NCBI RefSeq assembly: GCF_009847015.1
Contig: NZ_WVEM01000006.1
Coordinates: forward strand, 285,287-349,286
Length of the DNA: 64,000 bases
Source of the DNA: Sunxiuqinia indica
GTDB lineage: Bacteria; Bacteroidota; Bacteroidia; Bacteroidales; Prolixibacteraceae
Reading direction: 5' to 3'
Positions 19,950-28,216 of this stretch are shown here, piece after piece. The notes under the pieces were generated by a model that worked only from the letters and a program-made list of their open reading frames with translations, searched no databases and was not told the DNA's origin. Every line of letters begins with the position of its first letter. Positions within the stretch are counted from its first letter, which is position 1. A program made the position numbers and the translations under genes.

Positions 19950-20285
19950 ATGAAACGAACACTACTTATACTTGCAATTGTGATTGTTGCCTTCTTATTG
20001 AATCAGGAAACAGCATCGGCACAGGTCACTGTCGCCCAAAAACCAACTCCACCGGAGTACAAACTTTCGCTAGCCGAAAAACCCGGAGCAAACTACCAGC
20101 TGATACCGGGACACTGGATCTGGCACAGGCCCTCAAAAATGTACGTTTGGGTTGGCCCCCGGTGGGTTGAAAAGAAGGAAAACAAAAAATGGAGACCGGG
20201 ACATTGGCAGAAACAGTCAAAAGGCTGGAAATGGATTCCCGGTAAGTGGGAGAAAATTAAAAAGAAGAGATACTTTTTCAAGTAA
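19950..20285 (+). CDS. WXXGXW-repeat-like exported protein
   Basis: The ATG at the signal peptide (MKRTLLILAIVIVAFLLN, cleavage after ASAQ) is preferred to an upstream TTG. The 111-residue protein is basic and Trp-rich. Its mature part has repeated P-G-x-W-x-W and W-x-x-G-x-W-like units: LIPGHWIWHRP, VWVGPRWVEK, RPGHWQKQ and WIPGKWEK. This matches the YXWGXW/WXXGXW repeat family of small exported proteins of unknown function. The C-terminus is strongly positive (KIKKKRYFFK), suggesting contact with anionic surfaces or polymers (inference). It is followed by a strong terminator. Confidence 0.75.
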   Translation: MKRTLLILAIVIVAFLLNQETASAQVTVAQKPTPPEYKLSLAEKPGANYQLIPGHWIWHRPSKMYVWVGPRWVEKKENKKWRPGHWQKQSKGWKWIPGKWEKIKKKRYFFK

Positions 20286-20334
20286 TTGAGCCGTGTTTTT
20301 GTTTGCTTGTTTATGATGTGTTTTTTTGAGTTAT

Positions 20335-20361
20335 AAGGCCGGAGTGATCCGGCCTTTTTTT
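20335..20361 (+). terminator. Rho-independent terminator
   Basis: AAGGCCGGA pairs perfectly with TCCGGCCTT around a GTGA tetraloop, followed by a run of T. Confidence 0.93.
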
Positions 20362-20394
20362 AGTTCCTACACGCTCTGGTCTACCCATCTTTAT

Positions 20395-20402
20395 TACTTT
20401 TG
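20395..20402 (+). promoter_or_regulatory. Probable -7 element of the TauE/SafE gene
   Basis: TACTTTTG matches TAnnTTTG and ends 18 bases before the ATG. Confidence 0.5.
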
Positions 20403-20420
20403 TATTTCTAAACACACAAG

Positions 20421-21175
20421 ATGGAACTTCTTTCTCCTTTCGATTTAACAGCTTTACAATGGTTTTTCATGGCGGTTTGCGGCATGCTCATTGGCATGTC
20501 TAAAGTTGGGGTTCCGGGAGTCTCTCTCATCGTGGTTCCTATTCTGGCTTTTATATTCGGCGGAAAACAATCAACCGGTGTTTTGCTGCCCATTTTGATG
20601 ATGGCCGACTTGTTTGGTGTGGGCTACTACCGCCGTCATGCCGAATGGAAATACCTGCTTAAAATATTGCCCTGGGCTTTTGTTGGAGTAGGCATTGCCC
20701 TGTGGGTTGGCGAGGTGGTAAACGATGAACAGTTTAAGGACATTATTGCCATTGTGGTTTTCATTTGCATTGGCCTGATGCTTTGGAAAGACCGCACAAA
20801 AAACGGTAGCCTTTTCCCCGACAGCTGGTGGTTTGCTGCACTCATGGGGGTTTTGGGCGGATTTGCCACCATGATTGGCAATGTGGCCGGCCCCATTTTG
20901 CCATTTATTTACTGGCTATGCATCTGCCCAAAAACAACTTTATTGGTACAAAAGCCTGGTTTTTTCTGATCATCAATTTCTGTAAGTTTCCCCTGCATTT
21001 ATTCGTATGGAATACCATTAGCTGGCAGAGTTTAAAACTTGATCTGGTTACTCTCCCGGCCATTGCGTTGGGTGCTTTTCTGGGAATTTTGCTGGTGAAA
21101 CGGATACCCGAAAAAGTTTACCGGGTAGTAGTCATCGCAGTTACGGCAGTTTCTGCCTTTCTATTATTAATTTGA
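20421..21175 (+). pseudogene. TauE/SafE family sulfite/anion exporter, frameshifted
   Basis: The first frame encodes about 165 residues of a TauE/SafE protein (AVCGMLIGMSKVGVPGVSLI, then GGFATMIGNVAGPILP) but then runs into IYWLCICPKTT and stops at 20969. The adjacent frame continues the family sequence, IYLLAMHLPKNNFIGTKAWF, to the expected hydrophobic C-terminus ending AFLLLI. One missing base near 20901-20907 (TTTTGCC where TTTTGGCC would restore AIYLLAM) explains the break. The repaired gene would encode 251 residues, normal for this family of eight-helix exporters. Either a recent inactivating mutation or a sequencing error is possible; the rest of the gene is undamaged, which favours a recent or artefactual event. 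Confidence 0.88.
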
Positions 21176-21234
21176 ACAACAATAAAACCGACGATACAAA
21201 CAACTCCAGTTCGACAGAAATAACGACAAACGAT

Positions 21235-21957
21235 ATGAAACGCTTACAACAATTTTTCAACAAACACACAATCAAACAGGTATTGGATATTGGCACTGGC
21301 TCGGGTGACTTTGTAAAAATACTAAACGATACTTTTCAAGGCGAGGCTTCCATCATTGGGGTCGATCCCGGCGAGCAGTGGCTCAAGGAAGCCCGCAACA
21401 ATTTCCCGCAGAACAACATCCGGTTTCAGTGCATGAGTGGCGAAAAGCTGGCGTTCGACGATCATACATTCGATGTGGTGAGCATTGCCAACGCCCTGCA
21501 CCATTTGCAAGATACGACCACAACATTGAGCGAAATGAAACGGGTAATCAAGCCGGGTGGTTGGCTTATTATCTGTGAAATTTCGGACGGTGAGTTGAAC
21601 GAGGCTCAGAAAAATCAGCAGCTGTTGCATCATTTCAAATCGTTTGTCGACCGCCTGCATGGCATCACCCACCGCGAAACCTATACCCCGGATGAGATCG
21701 ATGCCATCATCGCCCAAAACCGGATTGACATACAGGAGTCGTTTACTCATTTAAAGATGAAGCAGCCCAAGTTTGAAGAGCAAATTCTGGATGAAAAATA
21801 CGAGCAAATGAAAAGCCTGCTGGAAGAACTCCAAGGCCGTCCGGAGTATGAAGCAAAAAAGGATCAACTCCCGCTATTCAAAGAACGACTGCAAAAATAC
21901 GGCTTTCAAATGGCGCCTCAGCACGTGGTGATTGGACAGGTTGAAAACGAAGATTAA
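21235..21957 (+). CDS. Class I SAM-dependent methyltransferase
   Basis: The ATG is chosen before the conserved fold. An in-frame TTG at 21172, overlapping the exporter stop (TTGA), would add 21 residues of Asn/Thr/Ser-rich sequence and cannot be excluded. From the ATG, motif I is VLDIGTGSGD (17-26), motif II IIGVDPG, and the UbiE-like motifs FDVVSIANALHHL and RVIKPGGWLIICE follow. The C-terminal third is a helical, charged extension (about 130-240). This is a UbiE/Methyltransf_11-type enzyme; its substrate is unknown. It is probably co-transcribed with the frameshifted exporter and ends at a strong terminator. Confidence 0.85.
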   Translation: MKRLQQFFNKHTIKQVLDIGTGSGDFVKILNDTFQGEASIIGVDPGEQWLKEARNNFPQNNIRFQCMSGEKLAFDDHTFDVVSIANALHHLQDTTTTLSEMKRVIKPGGWLIICEISDGELNEAQKNQQLLHHFKSFVDRLHGITHRETYTPDEIDAIIAQNRIDIQESFTHLKMKQPKFEEQILDEKYEQMKSLLEELQGRPEYEAKKDQLPLFKERLQKYGFQMAPQHVVIGQVENED

Positions 21958-21961
21958 TAAG

Positions 21962-22006
21962 TTAAACCCGACCTTTTCAATGGGTCAAAAAGGTCGGGTT
22001 TAATTT
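21962..22006. terminator. Strong hairpin terminator after the methyltransferase gene
   Basis: TTAAACCCGACCTTTT pairs with AAAAGGTCGGGTTTAA around a loop of about 10 bases. The symmetric A/T flanks could work in both directions. Confidence 0.9.
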
Positions 22007-22845
22007 AGCTTACAAATCGTGACTCTCGTTCTCCCTGCGTCAGCCCTCTGTTAGCCGAAAAGCTGACAGCTCTCCTGATTTTCAGAAAAAACAATATCCA
22101 TCAACAACACTTGAGCCACTTGCAACGCCTGCACTGGTTTGTAAAATGCAATCATTCTGCCCGTCCGCAACAGAAAAAACCAGCGATATAATAACGACGA
22201 ATAAACATTTTCTTTTCAGATTCCAGGTGCTTTCTGTTGATCCCGCTTTTGTATATAAGATTGAGCTGACTCCCGATGGTTTCCATCAAAAACGGTCACC
22301 AGTCAATCAATTCAACAGAATAACTGCTTTTAATAGCTTCTATTTAGTTTCATTAAAAATTGAAAAATTACAATTTATTGTGGTATTGTCGATTATAGCA
22401 AACGGATAAATCACGAAGCATCCAGCCTGTTTTATCGCTAGCAACTAATCATCAGCAGTTCAATTCCGGTTCTCATAAACTGAGTTTCCACCGCACATTT
22501 TTTAGGTGCCGGAAACTCAGTTTCCAGCTTGTTTTAAATTCAGTTCTTGAAATCGACCCGGTTTTTAGAGCAAAATGAATTGATTTACAGCTACCGACCC
22601 GGTATTCGGTCTCAACTGCTTTTGTTTATCCGATCGACCGGGTAGCTGAGCTAAACAAGTTTTGTTGGGAACGGAAACTCAGTTTCCAGCTTCAGCTATT
22701 TTTTTTCTCTTCACCAACCGGGTTTCCGGGAGCACTTAAGCTGGTTGCGTACAATTTATTTCAAATTACCGGCAGTTTATTATGATTATTTCAACATATT
22801 GTGTTAAATTAGACAACACCTATTAATCAAAAATCAATTTAATTT
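22007..22845. other. Long intergenic region with palindromic repeats
   Basis: About 840 bases without a convincing gene. A short frame at 22146-22409 has no family resemblance. From about 22478 onward the DNA is filled with inverted and direct repeats (listed separately), including a series of CGACCCGG/ACCGGG/AACCGGG motifs at about 22554, 22594, 22636 and 22717. Confidence 0.5.
22478..22692. repeat. Palindromic repeats with GGAAACTCAGTTTCC core
   Basis: The 20-mer GGAAACTCAGTTTCCAGCTT occurs at 22511-22530 and again at 22673-22692; its first 15 bases are a palindrome. A third partial copy in inverse orientation, AACTGAGTTTCC (22478-22489), pairs with the first copy across a 21-base spacer. 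The two copies can thus form alternative hairpins. No transposase or CRISPR-like periodicity is present. Confidence 0.6.
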
Positions 22846-23586
22846 ATGAGTTTAACACTTCAACCTTTACGATTTGCCAGCCTCACCAATATGGAAGCAG
22901 GGCAGCTCATCAACCGACATCTTACCGATGTAGGAAGTATTGATCCTGGTTTACGAACCGACGAGCCTTTTAACACTTACATTCAACAGCTAACGGCTCA
23001 AAGCACCACTTACGAGAAGGCCTTGGCGCAAGTACAAACACACGAAGAAACGTTGAGAATCAGCCGGGCCGATGATGACCGCGACAAAGCCGGCCGGGCC
23101 CTTGAACTGTGTGTAAAGCTGCATTTAATGTCGGACGATGAGGCTGAAGCAGAAGCTGCCCGCGGATTGAAAATTATTTTGCAGAACTTTAAAGGCTTAT
23201 CCTCGCTCAACTACGAAGCAGAAACGATGGCCATTGACAAGTTGGCGGATGAACTAGGAAAACCGGCCAATAGTTCAAAGGTAGAATTGCTGAACATGGA
23301 GAGTTACATTACCCGCCTGACAACTAAAAACGAGGCGTTTAAAGCACACTTCGATAGCCGCATACAGTCGGAAGCACACGCCGAGGCTTATGACATGAAA
23401 GTGGTGCGCAAGGAAACATACCAGATCTATAAAGAATTTTGCAACTACGTGCTGGCCATGGCAAAAGCGCTTAAGACACCCTTGTTTATTCAGGCGTTAG
23501 ACTTGTTGAATGCCGGCCGAAGCTATTATGCGAACATGCTGGCGCGGCAAGGCTCGGGCGGACACGAACCCCAGCAGCCAACGTAA
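22846..23586 (+). CDS. DUF6261-like protein
   Basis: The 246-residue protein starts MSLTLQPLRFASLTNMEAGQ and resembles the DUF6261 family of Bacteroidota proteins, which share an N-terminus of the type 'L..LR..SLTN.E'. It is predicted to be almost entirely helical, with an acidic middle (DDEAEAEAARG) and no signal peptide, membrane segment or catalytic motif. The function is unknown. It stands alone behind the repeat-rich intergenic region and is followed by its own terminator. The third-position GC seems somewhat higher than in neighbouring genes (by eye). The family call is from recognition, not a search. Confidence 0.65.
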   Translation: MSLTLQPLRFASLTNMEAGQLINRHLTDVGSIDPGLRTDEPFNTYIQQLTAQSTTYEKALAQVQTHEETLRISRADDDRDKAGRALELCVKLHLMSDDEAEAEAARGLKIILQNFKGLSSLNYEAETMAIDKLADELGKPANSSKVELLNMESYITRLTTKNEAFKAHFDSRIQSEAHAEAYDMKVVRKETYQIYKEFCNYVLAMAKALKTPLFIQALDLLNAGRSYYANMLARQGSGGHEPQQPT

Positions 23587-23614
23587 AGTTATTTTCATTG
23601 GTTTTACTTACCCG

Positions 23615-23651
23615 AACCCGCTGAACTTGCATAAGAGTAGCGGGTTTTTTA
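23615..23651 (+). terminator. Rho-independent terminator after the DUF6261-like gene
   Basis: AACCCGCT pairs with AGCGGGTT around a 16-base loop, followed by six or more T. Confidence 0.85.
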
Positions 23652-24000
23652 GGCGTGAAAAAACAAGAATTTATTTCTTATCTGAAACAGCTCCATTATA
23701 TCAGAATATCACCAATTAATCAACAAAACAAGCTTATTGAAATAAAAACAACTGCTTTTTACGAATAGACCTAATTTTACACCTCGTCTATTAATATGAA
23801 GCGAGCAGGCAAACGTTCTTCCGGCCCCGGAAGACAATTATAAGCGAGTTTCATCGGATACCTCACGAAAAACAAACGATTATAATTGCATAAACGAATT
23901 CAAACTTACAGAATGTAGTTCGTTCAACCAGTTTTAACCAAGGGATTATGCCATCGGACTGATCGTTTTCCGGAACCAGTCATCGATAGGCGAATCAATT
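23652..24000. other. Intergenic region without recognisable gene
   Basis: About 350 AT-rich bases between convergent genes. A short dyad, CTTCCGG CC CCGGAAG near 23817-23832, is the only structure noticed. Confidence 0.4.
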
Positions 24001-26658
24001 TTAATTATCCAACTCTGATCCCCGCCTCAACTTACCAACATACCTGCAAATATCACCCCTGTTAGTAAGCCCCTCAAGCACATACGTGTAATTTGTTTTC
24101 GGGTCGGCCGCATAGAATTTAACGGTTGCTGTTCCCGATTCATCAATTTTTACATGTGGATTCCAATAAACAGTCGACCGCACGTCCGGATCGGTAGAAA
24201 ATCGGATTGAATCGACCTCATATTTAGGCACATAAAATTCGCTTGGTTTCTGATAACCAAGCGGCATATACTTAACCACGCCTGCCAATTTACGAGCGCC
24301 AAAACTTCCACCCTCCTTCATTTCTATCAGAATAACGCCACCCATTCCACCGCCACCCTGGCTGTACATGGCGGCATTGGCACCATTCATGACAACAAGT
24401 TTGTCAATCTCGGATGAGTTAATTGTTGAAAGAAAAGACATTTCTGCTATCATTCCATCTACAAAAATTTCGGCCGGAGCACTTCCTCCTCTTATAAAAA
24501 TCTGGTCGTTCGAATATGATACACCAGGTAAGGTTTTCACAATAAAATCAGCCGTTTGTCCAACCGGATACTTTCTGGCCAACGCCTCTTCATCAAGCAC
24601 TGTGCTCGAAATTCCATATTCAACCATGTCCTTCGTCCGTTTGTCCGTTCCTTTTACCACAAATTCGTCCAACAGTATCATTCTTCCTTCACCTTCGAAA
24701 AAGATCCTTTCCTGAGCATTCTGAAGCAAACTCGCTGACAGTGGACTGACTCTCGCAGACAACCGGTTTTGGTTCGAGAATGGGGGAAATGAATCTTTAT
24801 CAAGCTCAATAAATCCCGATGGCTCCTGCCGTATTTTGGTATATTTTTGCGATTGAATAGTAAAGACCGTGCTATCCGGAAAATCCAGTTCATTAAATAA
24901 AAAGTTCCCCGCTTCATCAGCTTTTGTCGAAACAGAGATTAAGGGATCAACGGCCAAAGCTGTAATTGGTACCCCTTCTCGTTTTCCTAAAAGGGCCGCT
25001 TCATAAGTACCAGAAAGTGTTTGTCCCACTTCCAGAAAATAACGAGGCCTGTCAAGTCTGTTATTAATGATATCACCAACGTCAAATCGCTGCCATCCTT
25101 GCGTCAACATCAGTAAGTCCAGGCAATAATTTGTCCTGTAATCATCCTTCATAAAGTAAAATGCCGGATCTTCCACATGCCCCTTTAAGTCCGAAGTCAA
25201 TAGTAAATTCGAATAAATATTATCGGCTAACGAATCAGTCTCAACAACCAAATCGTCAGTCACCGACAAAGAGAAATTTCCGGTTCGCACGAGTGTGTCC
25301 TTACTTTGAAGATCTACCGCAAGCGTTACTGCTTCGCGCTTGGCATAATTGGCCTTATCAGACTGAACAGAAACGGTGACGGGATGATCCTTTTTTACAA
25401 AAACCAACCGACTGGAAACCGGATTCTTATTTCCGTCAACCAATACAAAATGAATAATTCCTTCGGGTAAGTTTTCGCCCGGAATGTTGTATTGCAACTT
25501 ATCTACAAGCTGAGTGAAAAGCAAACTCTCGCCTGAATGGGCCAGGATGTAAAAAGGTTTGGGCAGATCGTCGCCCCTTCCCCGTATTTCAAGTTGCACA
25601 AAACTGCCAAGCCTTTTAACCGAGAAAGCCGCTCCCTGCAAAACTACCGGTGGCAAGCTAAAGCGCTTTGTTTGCCCTTTTGAGTTGGTCGCAAAAAACG
25701 CATACTCAGCGTCAATAAGCGGTTTAATTTTAAAGGCGCCCATTCCACGATGTTCACTTTTTACAAACGAAATAGTATCCGTTCCATTTTTAAGAATATA
25801 CCCCGATACTTCAGTTGAATAACCGTCTTGTGCAATGGCTTTAAAAGCTACGTTGGTTTCTTTTCCTGCAAGAAACAAGCCCCCTTCCGGGAAAAACTGC
25901 AAATCAAAATCTTCTTTCGCGAATGCCGGAATAAAAAATTTGTTGGTATACGCTGTCGAACTGTTATCAAAAGCCACTTCAACAAACTGATTTTTCAGAT
26001 CTGTACTTTCACGAACAAAATCAAATCTGATTTTTCCATCAGACCCTGTTTTCCTTTTGAATGTCTCTGTTTCATTGTCATCCAACTTCACTTTGCAGAT
26101 GATCGCCATTTCTTCAATCGCTTCTCCCTCCTGATCAGAGAAACTTACAATTGCAGTGGTTTCCCCATCTTCATCTGTTTCGTAATCAATTTGTGAAACG
26201 ATATCGCTTGGTTGAAGATTTACAATTTGGATTGTCTTGTGAAAAAAGAAATCGGAATCGTTGTTTAACATCCAGGTTGTATAAGCCCGAATGGTATATT
26301 CTCCTTCTTGAATCCCGGATTCCAATTTTATATTTCCAGCAAATGTTCCCTCTTGCTGCTTAATCTTCCTGCGTGCAATTAACTTCTCCGATTTATCAAA
26401 AAGTTCAACATAAATAAATCTACTCCAGGCAAGCGGTTCATGTCCTGATGCAGTTACCAGGTAACCTTTAAACCAAACTGTTGAGCCAGAACTATAGGTT
26501 GCCTTATCCAAATGCAGGTATAACTTTTCCATAGGAGGACGTTCCTTCATCTTTAAAAACCCGGAGTTTATAACACTTCCTATATCCTGACTATACGTTT
26601 TTGAACTAAAAGATACAAACAAAAAGACGATGATAAATTCGAAAAATACTTGCTTCAT
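24001..26658 (-). CDS. Macroglobulin-like (MG2) protein with TonB plug domain but no barrel
   Basis: The start is placed at the ATG before the signal peptide (MKQVFFEFIIVFLFVSF, ending TYSQ); a longer frame adds 15 residues. The 885-residue protein begins with an alpha-2-macroglobulin MG2-like region (about 40-140, PMEKLYLHLDKATYSSGSTV and EGEYTIRAYTTWMLNN). Further beta-sandwich domains follow, and a TonB plug-like domain lies at about 655-800 (VDGMIAEMSFLSTINSSEID, GGGMGGVILIEMKEG). The C-terminus ends with another beta domain and no outer-membrane barrel. Such MG2/plug proteins are widespread in Bacteroidota and probably sit in the periplasm or at the outer membrane; their function is not established. 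The gene is isolated. Confidence 0.85.
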   Translation of the reverse strand: MKQVFFEFIIVFLFVSFSSKTYSQDIGSVINSGFLKMKERPPMEKLYLHLDKATYSSGSTVWFKGYLVTASGHEPLAWSRFIYVELFDKSEKLIARRKIKQQEGTFAGNIKLESGIQEGEYTIRAYTTWMLNNDSDFFFHKTIQIVNLQPSDIVSQIDYETDEDGETTAIVSFSDQEGEAIEEMAIICKVKLDDNETETFKRKTGSDGKIRFDFVRESTDLKNQFVEVAFDNSSTAYTNKFFIPAFAKEDFDLQFFPEGGLFLAGKETNVAFKAIAQDGYSTEVSGYILKNGTDTISFVKSEHRGMGAFKIKPLIDAEYAFFATNSKGQTKRFSLPPVVLQGAAFSVKRLGSFVQLEIRGRGDDLPKPFYILAHSGESLLFTQLVDKLQYNIPGENLPEGIIHFVLVDGNKNPVSSRLVFVKKDHPVTVSVQSDKANYAKREAVTLAVDLQSKDTLVRTGNFSLSVTDDLVVETDSLADNIYSNLLLTSDLKGHVEDPAFYFMKDDYRTNYCLDLLMLTQGWQRFDVGDIINNRLDRPRYFLEVGQTLSGTYEAALLGKREGVPITALAVDPLISVSTKADEAGNFLFNELDFPDSTVFTIQSQKYTKIRQEPSGFIELDKDSFPPFSNQNRLSARVSPLSASLLQNAQERIFFEGEGRMILLDEFVVKGTDKRTKDMVEYGISSTVLDEEALARKYPVGQTADFIVKTLPGVSYSNDQIFIRGGSAPAEIFVDGMIAEMSFLSTINSSEIDKLVVMNGANAAMYSQGGGGMGGVILIEMKEGGSFGARKLAGVVKYMPLGYQKPSEFYVPKYEVDSIRFSTDPDVRSTVYWNPHVKIDESGTATVKFYAADPKTNYTYVLEGLTNRGDICRYVGKLRRGSELDN

Positions 26659-26783
26659 GGTTATGGTTAAAGGTTTTTCAATTTTAGCATAATATTTAAT
26701 CAAATCAAATATTTTTTAACAAAAAAATCATGAGTTGGTGATTCTTCCTACCGCAGTCTTATCAGTTAAACCAACAGCTACAT

Positions 26784-27008
26784 TCAATCGTAAAACAACT
26801 CCCTGCGCTTTTCTGAAAACAGTTTGATCCGCGAATCAGCACGGGCAAATTGCCGGTCAATTTCGGCGCTATTGTCGGTTGAATTGTTATCGACCGGCAG
26901 CAATTCAAACTCTTTGAACGATTGATCCGGGATGGCTTGAATAGCCCGGGCAAGTGTTTGTTCAGCCTGCTAAAATGGAAGGATGACAGAGATCGGCAGC
27001 TTGTTCAT
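26784..27008 (-). pseudogene. Family 2 glycosyltransferase fragment (decayed)
   Basis: Reading from the ATG, the frame encodes MNKLPISVILPF, an in-frame TAG (26970-26972), then QAEQTLARAIQAIPDQSF, KEFELLPVDNNSTDNS and about 25 further residues before a TGA at 26784. This is the typical N-terminus of a GT-A family 2 glycosyltransferase: ISVILPF strand, the AIxSI..Q helix and the nucleotide-binding DNNSTD. About 230 residues of the normal protein are missing. It lies 11 bases downstream of the ABC ATPase gene on the same strand, so it was probably once part of that operon. Confidence 0.85.
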
Positions 27009-27019
27009 CAAACGAAACA

Positions 27020-27934
27020 CTAAACACGGCGGGTTAATTCGCGAAATACGCTTTCCAGGCCGGCTTGCTTTTCATTCATCGTCAGAATAACCAGGCCATT
27101 GTCTACGGCGAATTGAAAAATGGCCGGTCGCAAATCGCGGTCATCCAAAGCTGTCAGCAGCAGTGCTTTCTCCGAGAGCAGCTCAATTGTATCCGCACCG
27201 TCCAGCGTTTGCCAGGCTTCTTTTTGTATCGGAGTTGACAGCTCAACCAGTACCTGTTGTTTGGAGATCAACTGCCCGGAGCGAACCTGATCAACGGTAC
27301 CATCAGTCACAATTTTTCCTCGATTAATGATAATCACCCGGTTGCAGATAGCCTCCACTTCTTGCATAATGTGAGACGAAAAAAGTACGGTTTTCTCCCG
27401 ACTGATTTGCCGGATCAGTGAGCGGATTTCATCCAGCTGGTTCGGATCAAGCCCGGTTGTCGGCTCGTCTAAAATCAATACCGAAGGATCATGAATCAAC
27501 GCTTGAGCCAGCCCTACCCGCTGACGATATCCCTTTGAAAGTGCACCAATCTTTTTGTGCTGCTCCAAGCCCAGCCCCGTCATTTCGATGGCCTCAGCAA
27601 TCTTTTGCTTTTTGTTTGAAAGTTTGTAGAACCCGGCGGCAAAACTCAACGATTCCCTGACATACAAGTCGGTATATAACGGATTGTTCTCGGGTAAATA
27701 ACCAATCTGATTGCGCAGCTGATAATTTTCCGGTGTCATGGCTTCACCATTCAAGATCACCTGCCCTTCGTCAGGCGCCAAAAATCCTGTTATAATCTTC
27801 ATCAGGGTCGACTTTCCTGCACCATTCGGACCCAAAAAACCAACCAATTCACCGTCATTAAATCCAAAACTCACATTATCAAGCGCTTTCTGGCTTCCAT
27901 AGGTCTTCGTAACTGTTTCAACTTGTACCGGCAT
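27020..27934 (-). CDS. gldA: GldA-like ABC transporter ATP-binding protein
   Basis: The ATG (MPVQVETVTKTYGSQKAL) is preferred to a TTG that would add 15 residues. In the 304-residue protein the Walker A is GPNGAGKS (35-42), the signature LSKGYRQR (133-140), the Walker B LILDEP (154-159), and the switch histidine lies in LFSSHIM. The C-terminal extension (about 215-304) and overall sequence resemble GldA, the gliding-motility ABC ATPase; a general multidrug or Na+ exporter ATPase is the alternative. No permease (gldF/gldG) is adjacent, only the decayed glycosyltransferase fragment downstream, so its membrane partner must be elsewhere. Confidence 0.8.
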   Translation of the reverse strand: MPVQVETVTKTYGSQKALDNVSFGFNDGELVGFLGPNGAGKSTLMKIITGFLAPDEGQVILNGEAMTPENYQLRNQIGYLPENNPLYTDLYVRESLSFAAGFYKLSNKKQKIAEAIEMTGLGLEQHKKIGALSKGYRQRVGLAQALIHDPSVLILDEPTTGLDPNQLDEIRSLIRQISREKTVLFSSHIMQEVEAICNRVIIINRGKIVTDGTVDQVRSGQLISKQQVLVELSTPIQKEAWQTLDGADTIELLSEKALLLTALDDRDLRPAIFQFAVDNGLVILTMNEKQAGLESVFRELTRRV

Positions 27935-28185
27935 ACAAAATAAAGTTTGATCAAAAGTAAGTGATTTCAACCAAACCAAAAAGCTGATAAAAAGGCTAAA
28001 AATTAAGCTTCCCGTAATGAATATGTCATTCTTGTTAGCTTTCTTTGCTATCCTGAAAAAGAATCAAGAAAAAAGAAAAACCTCGAGTTGTGTAAGAATC
28101 ACACAAATACCACCCATATAAAAAGATTTGTATTCGCTGTGCGTGGAATTTAAGCTTTGGGATTTTTTATTTCTTAACTTTAAAT

Positions 28186-28193
28186 TAACTTTG
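28186..28193 (+). promoter_or_regulatory. Probable -7 element of ispG
   Basis: TAACTTTG matches TAnnTTTG. Its last base is the first base of the GTG that begins the longest reading frame, so that GTG cannot lie within the transcript; the ATG at 28217 is the credible start. Confidence 0.6.
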
Positions 28194-28216
28194 TGGCGCT
28201 CAAACTAGAGGTGGTA

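Noticed and set aside
22146..22409. 87-codon plus-strand reading frame in the long gap
   Set aside because: The composition is not protein-like, there is no promoter or family resemblance, and it runs up to the repeat-rich region; likely a chance frame.
22511..22692. Repeat copies considered as a CRISPR array
   Set aside because: Only two direct copies, a very long unequal spacer, and no cas genes.
26762..26953. 63-codon minus-strand frame downstream of the ABC ATPase
   Set aside because: It is a different frame across the glycosyltransferase relic; the GT2 motifs are in the frame starting at 27008.
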